A stretch of 38,015 bases of DNA. It comes from Betaproteobacteria bacterium. GTDB taxonomy: Bacteria > Pseudomonadota > Gammaproteobacteria > Burkholderiales > SG8-39. The stretch spans positions 1-38,015 of the forward strand of contig VBBY01000007.1 of NCBI GenBank assembly GCA_005881595.1, written 5' to 3'. The number at the start of each line of letters is the position of its first letter. Within the stretch, counting starts at the first letter, position 1. Positions 19,620 through 26,656 of the stretch are shown here, piece after piece. A program made the translations under genes and the position numbers. Under the pieces are notes generated by a model. That model was not told where the DNA came from and did no database searches. It worked only from the letters and a program-made list of their open reading frames with translations.

Positions 19620-20483
19620 CGGCCACAGCCAGGCCGCGCCGCGCACGCCGCTCGAGTCCCCGTGGGCGTGCCGCGCCAGGCGGGTCGTCACCCGGTCCGA
19701 GAACACGTGCGGTCCCCAGAGCCGCGGCACTTCGCCGTACAGCCGCTCGACGTTGGACATTCCCCCGCCGAGCACGATGACGTCCGGGTCGAGCAGGTTG
19801 ATCACCGTAGCCAGTGCCCGCGCGAGGCGCTCCTCATACCGCCTCAAGCTTTCTCCTCCGAGAGCAACAATTTCCTCAGGCGTGAGGCGCGCTCCCGTGA
19901 TCTGTTGATGGTCGCGCGCGAGGCCCGGTCCCGACAGGTAGGTCTCGATGCAGCCAAGGCGGCCGCAATAGCAGGGCGGCAGCGGCAGGTCCGCCTCACT
20001 GGGCAGCGGCAGCGGGTTGTGCCCCCATTCCCCCGCGATCGCGTTCGGCCCGGTGAGCACGCGGCCATCGACCACGATGCCGCCGCCGACACCGGTGCCG
20101 AGGATCGCGCCGAACACGACCCGCGCGCCCTGCCCCGCCCCGTCGACCGCCTCGGAGAGCGCGAAGCAGTTGGCGTCGTTCTCGAGCCTGATTTCCCTCT
20201 TCAGCGCTCTTTCCAGATCCTCCTTTAGAGATCGCCCGATGAGCCAGGTCGAGTTGGCGTTCTTCACTCGCCCGGTCGCGCGCGACAGCGCTCCAGGAAT
20301 GCCCACTCCCACAGTTCCCGCGCCGGCTTCGGCGACCAGCGATACAACGGCAGCTACGGTTGCTTCGTAGTCGCCGCGCGGGGTCGGAATTCTCTTGCGA
20401 AACACCTCACGCCCGGCTGCATCCAGCGCGAGCGCTTCGATCTTCGTGCCGCCGATGTCAACGCCTATCCTCAACAACGTCAT
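19608..20483 (-). CDS. ROK-family sugar kinase
   Basis: Cytoplasmic hexose kinase, probably glucokinase or fructokinase, 291 residues. VDIGGTK (8-14) is the ATP-phosphate loop; ENDANCF holds catalytic Asp103; GEWGH (His155) and CYCGRLGCIETYLSGPGL (Cys171, Cys173, Cys178) form the ROK zinc site; the C-terminus has the ATVINLLDPDVIVLGGG adenosine motif. No DNA-binding domain precedes the kinase, so it is an enzyme rather than a NagC/Mlc repressor. ATG 20483 is chosen because it directly precedes the RIGVDIGGTK motif; a longer frame exists upstream but runs antisense through the kinase gene. Only 18 bp separate it from the divergent gene's start. Confidence 0.93.
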   Translation of the reverse strand: MTLLRIGVDIGGTKIEALALDAAGREVFRKRIPTPRGDYEATVAAVVSLVAEAGAGTVGVGIPGALSRATGRVKNANSTWLIGRSLKEDLERALKREIRLENDANCFALSEAVDGAGQGARVVFGAILGTGVGGGIVVDGRVLTGPNAIAGEWGHNPLPLPSEADLPLPPCYCGRLGCIETYLSGPGLARDHQQITGARLTPEEIVALGGESLRRYEERLARALATVINLLDPDVIVLGGGMSNVERLYGEVPRLWGPHVFSDRVTTRLARHAHGDSSGVRGAAWLWPSTR

Positions 20484-20501
20484 GCTAACCTGCGCGCGGC
20501 C

Positions 20502-21791
20502 GTGACCTTCGAGCCACAGAAGCAGATCGGAAAATATGCAATCGTGCGCGAGATCGGCGCGGGCGCGACCAGCCGCGTCTATCTCGCGCGCGATCCATTC
20601 GCCGAGCGCGACCTCGCCATCAAGGTGTTCCTCTTCGAAGAGCACGCCGATCCGGTAGCCGAGCGCATGGCGCACAAGGCGTTCCTCACGGAATCGTCGC
20701 TTGCCGGGAAGCTCAATCATCCGCACATCGTCGACATCTACGACGCGGTGATCGAGCCCCATTACAGCTATCTGGTGATGGAGTACGTTCCCGGGGTTAC
20801 CCTGGAAGCGCACTCCGACGTCACCAGCCTGCTGCCTCCGAAGAAGGTCGTCGAGATCATCTTCAAGTGCATCCGGGCGCTGGAGTACGCCTTCCAGCAC
20901 GGCGTCATCCATCGCGACATGAAGCCGGGGAACATCCTGCTCTCCGAGCGCGGCGAGGCAAAGGTCGCCGACTTTGGCGCTTCCTTCCAGCACCGCAAGG
21001 ATTTCGAGACCACGCAGCTCAGCGGCGTCGGCTCCCCTGCGTACATGTCGCCGGAGCAGATCCGCATGGAAGACCTCACCCAGCAGACCGACATCTATTC
21101 CCTGGGGGTGGTCATGTACCGGCTGCTCACGGGACGGCTGCCTTTCCAGGGGTCGAGCCATGCCGGGCTGGCCTATGCCATTCTGAATGCCGAGGCGCCG
21201 CGCCCCGCCACGCTGCGGCCGGAGCTGCCCGCGCTGCTCGACGACATCGTCATGCGGGCGATGCGCAAGGACCTCTCCGAGCGCTACCGGTCGTGGCTCG
21301 ATTTCGGCAAGGACCTCGGCCAGGCGTTCATGAACCTGCGCCTCGCCGGGGAATCAGTCTCGGATTCCGAGAAGTTCAACAAGCTGCGCGACATGCGCTT
21401 CTTCGAGGACTTTGGCGACGTCGCCCTCTGGGAAGTGCTGCGCATCGCCAGCTGGAAGACCATCGAGGCCGGCACCAGCATAGTGAAGGAGGGCGAGCGC
21501 GCCGACAGCTTCTATCTCCTTGTCGATGGCGAGGCCAGCGTCACGCTCCAGGGCAATGCCTTGAATACCCTCAAGCCCGGCGATTGCTTCGGAGACCTGC
21601 TGTATTTCACCGGGCGCGCCGAGCCCCGCACGACGACCGTCGCGGCGGTCGGGCAGATCAGCGCCATCGAAATCAACGCGCAGGCATTGCGCACCGCGAC
21701 CGATGCGGTCCAGGCGGCGTTCAACAAGGCGTCCGTGCGCGTGCTGGTGCACCGCCTGGACCAGACGAACCTGCGACTGGCCAAGCGGTAG
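20502..21791 (+). CDS. Ser/Thr protein kinase fused to a cyclic-nucleotide-binding domain
   Basis: A 429-residue soluble Hanks-type kinase. Kinase domain about 11-275: glycine loop IGAGATSRVYLA, Lys41 in AIKVF, HRDMKPGN (catalytic Asp139), DFG (157-159) and SPAYMSPEQ; all key residues are present, so it should be active. Residues about 305-405 are a cNMP/Crp-like beta-roll (FFEDFGDVALWEVLRIA..IVKEGERADSFYLLVDGEASV..GDCFGDLLYFTGRAEPRTTTV). The FGDLLYFTG..R segment resembles the phosphate-binding cassette FGE-(x)n-R-(T/A) but has Asp instead of Glu, so nucleotide binding is uncertain. No membrane segment. It starts at GTG 20502; substrates are unknown. The convergent protease gene ends 13 bp beyond its stop. 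Confidence 0.93.
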   Translation: MTFEPQKQIGKYAIVREIGAGATSRVYLARDPFAERDLAIKVFLFEEHADPVAERMAHKAFLTESSLAGKLNHPHIVDIYDAVIEPHYSYLVMEYVPGVTLEAHSDVTSLLPPKKVVEIIFKCIRALEYAFQHGVIHRDMKPGNILLSERGEAKVADFGASFQHRKDFETTQLSGVGSPAYMSPEQIRMEDLTQQTDIYSLGVVMYRLLTGRLPFQGSSHAGLAYAILNAEAPRPATLRPELPALLDDIVMRAMRKDLSERYRSWLDFGKDLGQAFMNLRLAGESVSDSEKFNKLRDMRFFEDFGDVALWEVLRIASWKTIEAGTSIVKEGERADSFYLLVDGEASVTLQGNALNTLKPGDCFGDLLYFTGRAEPRTTTVAAVGQISAIEINAQALRTATDAVQAAFNKASVRVLVHRLDQTNLRLAKR

Positions 21792-21804
21792 CGGCCCCGC
21801 GTCC

Positions 21805-24800
21805 CTACTTCACGTCGACCTTGATGAGCTGCGCCTCGTCGGCGCCGCTCTTGTTGTCGAACGTGACCACCATCAGGCCCAATGCCGGCGTGAGCTTCGC
21901 TTCGGCCGAGTCGACCGAGACAGTGCTCGTCTTGGTCGCGGCTGGCGCGACAGTGACAAAATCGCCCTGGCTGATCGAGCTCGACCAGGGGTTGTACTTC
22001 GCCGAGCGGGCGACCGCCTTGCTGCCGCCTTTCACGAGGTCGTGGCCCGCAACATGGTAGGTCAGGCGCGGATTGTGCGGAACCCCCGCCGGACACACCG
22101 ACTTGCAAAGGCACGGCTCGCCGGTCCGGCAAAGCTGCGATGAGAGCACCGGCAGCAGCGCCGTCGAGCTGTCCGTCGGAGCGGTAGCCAAGAAGTTGAT
22201 GCTCGCTCCCGCGGAGCGCCTGCTGAACACGAAGCTTCCCATCACGCCGTTGAAACTCCCTGCCTGCACCGCGCCCTGGTCGGCGCCGACGATGATGTAG
22301 TCGTCGAAACCGTCGCCGTCCACATCGACAAAGATGTCGAATTCGTTCGTCGATGCGTTCGACCAGCGGTTGTACGTGTTGACGGCGAAGACCAGAAGCT
22401 GCCTTTCCGAATTGGTGCCGCTCGGAGAGGAGAACGACTGGACGCCGATCGCGCGGATGTCGTTGGACGGGCTCTCCTGGTCCTGGTCGTCTCCGTCACC
22501 GTCCGAATCGGCGCCGCGGCTCCTCGTGTCAAAAATTCCCCAGGCATAGAAGTCCGCATCGCCGGAGATCCCTCCGCGCCTGTTGGTCACGGTCGCGATC
22601 GTCGACGGGTTGGTTCCGCTAAGCGCGCCGATGGATGTTGAAACGTTGGACAGCGCCCTGGGCACCAGGTAATAAGGCACGCTCAGCGCGACGCCGGCGT
22701 TGTCCGACGCGCCCGCCGGCGTGATCTCGACAAGGCCCGCCACCTCCCGGAAGGCATCCGAGCCGCCTGCCGTCGCGGCGGGGACATCGAGCGTCACCCT
22801 GACCTCGGTTTCGCCGTGGGCCGGGACCCGCACCGAGGTTCTGCCCAAGTGCAAAGTGTGCGGGCTGCCGGACGCCGCGGCCTGCGCGAGCCTGAAGATC
22901 GCATCCGACGAGCCGTGGTTGCGAAGAGAAATCTCCTTCGTCCTGCGGAACCTGTCCCTGAACTCCGCGAAGCCGAAGTTGAGGGACGTGCCGAACCTCT
23001 TGCCCTCCGTGCTCGCGACCACCCGGGTCGCGGCCGAGCCCGCCGGCTGGACTAAGCCCGTTCCGCCGAGGCTGGTGCTGTAGCCAGCCACGCTCGAAGG
23101 ACGCCCGGTATTGACGATCGCCGCCTTGATGTCCTCGACTTTCCACGCCGGATGGGCCTGGCGCGTGAGCGCCGCGACGCCGGCGACGTGCGGCGAGGAC
23201 ATCGACGTGCCCGAGAGCGCCTCGCCTGCGTTGCCGGTGCCCATGGCCGTCGAAATGATGCTGACGCCCGGCGCGGTGACGTCCGGCTTGAGACCGCTGT
23301 CCCCGCCGCGCGGCCCACCCGAGGTAAAGCTGGCGAATCCGGTGAAATTGGGATTCGCAAGCTGGGCAGCGACAACGGACGTTGCTGTGTTGTCTGCGAC
23401 GGCTCGCAGCTTGGCGCCATCGGTCGTGCCGCTCGCTGGACCCTTAACCCCGAGGAAAGGAATCGTCACGATGAAAGCTTCGCCGGTGTCCGGGTTGGAG
23501 GTAATCGGTCCCTCGAAAGGCGGAAAGCTGGTCGCATTGTTCACCATCACCACTGCAGCCGCACCGGCATTCTGACCGTAGATCGCCTTCGCGACTCGCG
23601 CACATGTGCCGCGGTTCACTACGACGATGGTGCCCGACGGCAGGGAGTTCGGACCGCCGAAAGCGGCGACGCTGCAACCGAGCACGTTGATGCCGGTAAG
23701 AACCTTGATCTTGTAGGCTGCAGTCCCGGATAGCGCAAAGCCGTTGGCGTTGATCGCCGGGACCGTAAGGCTCCCTGCGGTGATGTTTGCCCCCGGGAGA
23801 GTCTCCCAAGGATCATTCGCCGCAACAGAGATCGCGCCGTCGGCGGTTGACGGCGAGCCGACGACGTACGGGCTCGGGCCGGCATTGCCGGCCGATGCGA
23901 CGACGATGACCCCGGCCTTGGCGGCGTTGGTCGACGCCACGGCGGACGGCTCGTCCTTCGAGCCGAACGTCGAGCCGAGCGACATGTTGATGACGTCCAT
24001 GTCGTTGTCGACCGCCCACTCGATCGCGTCGACCGTAACGTCAGTGGGACCCTCGCAGCCGAACACGCGGACCGCGTAGAGATCGGCTTTCGGCGCCACG
24101 CCCGGGCCGACGCTGAAGCTGTCCGGCGCAGCGAGAGTCGCGGCGTTGTAGGGACCGGTGTAGGTCGTCCCGGCCGAGGTCACGCCGGAGCCGGCAGCGG
24201 TGCCGGCGACGTGCGAGCCGTGCCCGTTGCAGTCGAGCGGATTCGGATCCGGGTGCGGAATCGGCTGGTAAGTCAGCGGGTTGCTCGGGTCGGGGTTATA
24301 GCTGTCGCCCACCAAATCCTTGCCGCCCTTGATGCGCGGCGCCGACGGGCCGAACAACCTCGGATCGGCGGGCAGCGTCTCCTTCGCGTGGGCCGCCGTG
24401 TACGCTGCGGCCGTGCCCGGGCCGCCGAAATTGGCGTGGGTGTAGTCGATGCCGGAGTCGATGATCGCGATCTTCATGCCCTCGCCGTGCAGCCCGAGGC
24501 TTTGCCAGACGGCCGGTGTGCCGATGAGCGGAATGCCGCGGACGTTGTCAGGCTTCATGAGCTGCAGCGGTCGGACCGCCACCACGCCGGGCAGCGCAGC
24601 GAGCTCTTTCACCCGGTCGTGCGCGATGCGAACCTTGATGCCGTTGTAAGCCGCCTGGTAACTGGCCACGACGGTGCCGCCGAGGCTCTCGATGCTGCCG
24701 CGCAGGCCGTCCTGCTGGCTCCTCAACTGGCCCTTGATCCGGTCCTTCTCGCCCCGCTCGAGCTTGCGGCCGGCGTAGCCTTGCTGCTCTGCAACGGAAT

Positions 24801-24984
24801 CCCCGGCGAGCTGCACGACGACCGTGACGGGCGCTTTGCTTACGCCCAGCGGCATCCATACCGGTGTGACGAGGCCGGCGTCTTCGGCCACAGGCTCGGG
24901 GCGCACCGCGCCCAGGTCGGAGCTTCCCAGAACGCCGAAAACCAGCGCCAAGGCGGCGACAGCGCGATTTGATCCGAGCCGCAT
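21805..24984 (-). CDS. Secreted subtilisin-like serine protease (S8) with PA insert
   Basis: An exported protease of 1059 residues. It has a signal peptide (about 1-27), an inhibitor-I9-like propeptide (about 52-140) and a subtilase domain with triad Asp176 (AIIDSGIDYTH), His255 (GHGSHVAGTAAG) and Ser594 (LSGTSMSSPHVAG). A PA domain is inserted between His and Ser (SGTIVVVNRGTCARVAKAIYGQNAGAAAVVMVNN). The large C-terminal region has Ig/fibronectin-like beta modules and an acidic, possibly calcium-binding stretch (ADSDGDGDDQDQ). ATG 24984 is preferred: GGAGGAG stands just upstream and the signal peptide begins there. It is probably autoprocessed and extracellular, acting in protein scavenging. 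The promoter is unidentified; a 66-nt stem-loop lies 87-152 bp upstream. Confidence 0.94.
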   Translation of the reverse strand: MRLGSNRAVAALALVFGVLGSSDLGAVRPEPVAEDAGLVTPVWMPLGVSKAPVTVVVQLAGDSVAEQQGYAGRKLERGEKDRIKGQLRSQQDGLRGSIESLGGTVVASYQAAYNGIKVRIAHDRVKELAALPGVVAVRPLQLMKPDNVRGIPLIGTPAVWQSLGLHGEGMKIAIIDSGIDYTHANFGGPGTAAAYTAAHAKETLPADPRLFGPSAPRIKGGKDLVGDSYNPDPSNPLTYQPIPHPDPNPLDCNGHGSHVAGTAAGSGVTSAGTTYTGPYNAATLAAPDSFSVGPGVAPKADLYAVRVFGCEGPTDVTVDAIEWAVDNDMDVINMSLGSTFGSKDEPSAVASTNAAKAGVIVVASAGNAGPSPYVVGSPSTADGAISVAANDPWETLPGANITAGSLTVPAINANGFALSGTAAYKIKVLTGINVLGCSVAAFGGPNSLPSGTIVVVNRGTCARVAKAIYGQNAGAAAVVMVNNATSFPPFEGPITSNPDTGEAFIVTIPFLGVKGPASGTTDGAKLRAVADNTATSVVAAQLANPNFTGFASFTSGGPRGGDSGLKPDVTAPGVSIISTAMGTGNAGEALSGTSMSSPHVAGVAALTRQAHPAWKVEDIKAAIVNTGRPSSVAGYSTSLGGTGLVQPAGSAATRVVASTEGKRFGTSLNFGFAEFRDRFRRTKEISLRNHGSSDAIFRLAQAAASGSPHTLHLGRTSVRVPAHGETEVRVTLDVPAATAGGSDAFREVAGLVEITPAGASDNAGVALSVPYYLVPRALSNVSTSIGALSGTNPSTIATVTNRRGGISGDADFYAWGIFDTRSRGADSDGDGDDQDQESPSNDIRAIGVQSFSSPSGTNSERQLLVFAVNTYNRWSNASTNEFDIFVDVDGDGFDDYIIVGADQGAVQAGSFNGVMGSFVFSRRSAGASINFLATAPTDSSTALLPVLSSQLCRTGEPCLCKSVCPAGVPHNPRLTYHVAGHDLVKGGSKAVARSAKYNPWSSSISQGDFVTVAPAATKTSTVSVDSAEAKLTPALGLMVVTFDNKSGADEAQLIKVDVK

Positions 24985-25070
24985 ATCTCCTCCTAAATCG
25001 GTCGAGATGCCGCGCTCGATCATCGGGGTCGCCACGTCCGATTTGAAGGGATCAATGTGATGAGGCGGCC

Positions 25071-25136
25071 TGCATGCTCCTAGTCCATTTGGGCCAGGAT
25101 CGAACCCCGGTTACCGCCGTGAGAGGAGCACATGCA
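25071..25136 (-). repeat. Long stem-loop containing a T-arm-like hairpin
   Basis: TGCATGCTCCT (25071-25081) is complementary to AGGAGC-AC-ATGCA (25124-25136), an 11-bp stem with a 2-nt bulge, closing a 42-nt loop. Read on the minus strand, the loop holds CCGGG-GTTCGAT-CCTGG, a tRNA T-arm look-alike. No D-arm or anticodon arm can be folded and no T-run follows. It lies between the small ORF stop and the protease start and may be a leader structure, a processing site or a tRNA remnant. Confidence 0.45.
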
Positions 25137-25157
25137 TCAAGACAAACGGGCGAAACG

Positions 25158-25331
25158 CTATTTTATTCCGGCCCGGTAGGCCCTCCCGCGCCGCTTGCCT
25201 CGCGTGACGGATCCCTTGCGCGAAATGGACCCGAAATTGTGGCGGTTATTCCCGGCCGCCTTGGCGGCCTCCCGCATGCCCTTTTCGGCAATGGTTTCGC
25301 GCGCCAGCGCGGCGCCGTATTTTCGCTTCAT
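25158..25331 (-). CDS. Small basic 57-residue protein
   Basis: ATG at 25331 opens MKRKYGAALARETIAEKGMR and ends at TAG (25158-25160). AAGGA lies 5 nt upstream of the ATG, overlapping the end of the cupin gene region; the gap to the cupin stop is 15 bp, so it should be co-transcribed with DUF547 and cupin. The product is rich in Lys, Arg, Gly and Ala (second half KGSVTRGKRRGRAYRAGIK), as in nucleic-acid-binding small proteins. I do not recognise a family. The good ribosome-binding site and operon position support it. Confidence 0.55.
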   Translation of the reverse strand: MKRKYGAALARETIAEKGMREAAKAAGNNRHNFGSISRKGSVTRGKRRGRAYRAGIK

Positions 25332-25346
25332 TGCTGTCCTTGAAGG

Positions 25347-25853
25347 TCAACCACGATCGGTTTCATACCGCAGCCGCTTGATCCTGTCCATGTTCATGCC
25401 CTCGATGCGGATCAGCTGGGTCGGCGCCCTGCGGCGGGGCGAATGCAGATCGCCCTCGTTATAGAGCCAGGCCATGCCCGGCGTCAGCTGGTACGTGCGA
25501 ACCGGGCGCGCCTTGCCCGGCTTCTCCCTGCTGGCCGGCGCGACAAGCTCGTAGTCGGTCATCTCGGTTTCGCCCTTCGCCTGGCCGTAGATCGCCCACG
25601 ACGGGCCATGATCGTGCGGCGGCGTGTCCTTCGCGCCGTGGTAGGCGTGCGCGAGGATGCAGAAGCCGAGCTCGGGGTCCTCGTAAAGGACGTGGCGCTC
25701 GGGCGTGTTGTCGTTCAGGCATGCCTCGACGAAGCTTTCATTCAGCAAGGCAGCCTCGAGATGCGCGCAGAGCTTGCGCCGCCCGGCCGGCCCGGCATCC
25801 TGCCTGAGGATGTCGTGGCACTCGCGTGCGAACTGCTCAAGAGCGGTTGCCAT
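25347..25853 (-). CDS. Cupin-fold metalloprotein (cysteine-dioxygenase-like)
   Basis: A 168-residue cytoplasmic cupin. The metal site is visible as PPHDHGPSWAIYGQAKGETEM (His80, His82, with a Glu in the following strand) and GDLHSP (His137) in the second cupin motif. The layout resembles the cysteine dioxygenase/COG5553 group of double-stranded beta-helix proteins, which use Fe(II) to oxidise small thiols or related substrates; the substrate is not predictable. The start ATG 25853 lies inside the end of the DUF547 gene (17-bp overlap), so the two are translationally linked. Confidence 0.85.
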   Translation of the reverse strand: MATALEQFARECHDILRQDAGPAGRRKLCAHLEAALLNESFVEACLNDNTPERHVLYEDPELGFCILAHAYHGAKDTPPHDHGPSWAIYGQAKGETEMTDYELVAPASREKPGKARPVRTYQLTPGMAWLYNEGDLHSPRRRAPTQLIRIEGMNMDRIKRLRYETDRG

Positions 25854-26616
25854 CGCTTGCCTCTCTGCGGTTGAGCGCCCAGTCGAATGCGGCGTACTGC
25901 AGTTTAACCCGGCCGCGCCGGCGATCGACCAGGTCGACCGCCGCCTCGTCTTCGAGCCGCGTGAGCACGAATTCCAGCACCCCGCGCTCGCCGCCGAAAT
26001 CCGCGGCGTACCAGCGCAGCAGCCGGGGAATGACGACCACGGCGCCGCCGGCTTCGATGCGCACCGAGCGGCGCACGTATCCGGTCGCGGCGTCCTCGAA
26101 CTGGACGTCGAGCTGCCCGCCGTCGAACACGCGCAGCGTGGGCGACGAGCGGCACGCCGAGTGCATCGCGAAGTGGATCCGCTCGTCGTAGGCGATCGGC
26201 ATGTAGGCGAGGCGCGGGTCGTCGCGCAGCATCGGCGCTCTCAGGCGCCCGTTCTTGGGAAGGTTGCCGCGCAGCAGGCCGTGCTGGACATCGTCGAGCG
26301 AGTAGAGCCGGCCGCCGATCCTGAGGCGAGGACGCTCGAAGAACGCCTGTACTTCGTCCGGGCTGGCGGCGAGCTCCAGCTCGGGAATGTCGCGCAGGAC
26401 GCCGGCGTTGAAGACGTTCACCCAGAACGCGGTCTGCGCCGGAATGCGGACCCGCTTCGGGTCGAACTTCTCGAGGTCGGCGAGGCACGCGGCAAGCCGC
26501 CCGCGCTCCCTTGAAGCCGCCAGCCCGGCGTAATCGCACGCCGCGCCGTCGGCGTCGAAATGCGCAGCCTTCGCGGCCTGCAGCGATTCCGCCAGCTGCC
26601 TGTCCTCGCCGGTCAT
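25837..26616 (-). CDS. DUF547 domain protein
   Basis: A 259-residue protein dominated by a DUF547 domain: RIPAQTAFWVNVFNAGVLRDI, then YSLDDVQHGLLRGN, DPRLAYMPIAYDERIHFAMHSACRSSPTLRVF and a C-terminal VVIPRLLRWYAADFG. DUF547 is often compared to papain-like folds, and the Cys in HSACRSSP and upstream His residues would suit that, but no activity is established. No signal peptide is seen. ATG 26616 has GAGAGG 5-6 nt upstream; an in-frame start 39 bp earlier (26655) is less likely because it would run into the leader of the divergent gene. First gene of the DUF547-cupin-small ORF operon. Confidence 0.85.
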   Translation of the reverse strand: MTGEDRQLAESLQAAKAAHFDADGAACDYAGLAASRERGRLAACLADLEKFDPKRVRIPAQTAFWVNVFNAGVLRDIPELELAASPDEVQAFFERPRLRIGGRLYSLDDVQHGLLRGNLPKNGRLRAPMLRDDPRLAYMPIAYDERIHFAMHSACRSSPTLRVFDGGQLDVQFEDAATGYVRRSVRIEAGGAVVVIPRLLRWYAADFGGERGVLEFVLTRLEDEAAVDLVDRRRGRVKLQYAAFDWALNRREASDGNRS

Positions 26617-26631
26617 GTGTTCCTCTCTCAG

Positions 26632-26637
26632 TACAAT
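26632..26637 (+). promoter_or_regulatory. Candidate -10 box (TACAAT) for the GMC gene
   Basis: TACAAT in the 40-bp gap between divergent starts. A start near 26644 would leave a short leader containing AGGGGAGG before GTG 26657. No clear -35; low confidence. Confidence 0.3.
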
Positions 26638-26656
26638 ACCTTCAAGGGGAGGCAAG

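Noticed and set aside
19656-20500. Plus-strand ORFs opposite the ROK kinase
   Set aside because: Antisense shadows of a complete ROK gene with a zinc motif and catalytic Asp.
20484-21161. N-terminal extension of the ROK kinase opposite the Ser/Thr kinase
   Set aside because: The extra residues have no domain and lie antisense to a gene with intact kinase motifs; the ROK fold starts properly at 20483.
25071-25160. tRNA gene on the minus strand
   Set aside because: Only a T-arm-like hairpin is present; no anticodon arm, D-arm, matching acceptor stem or CCA can be placed.
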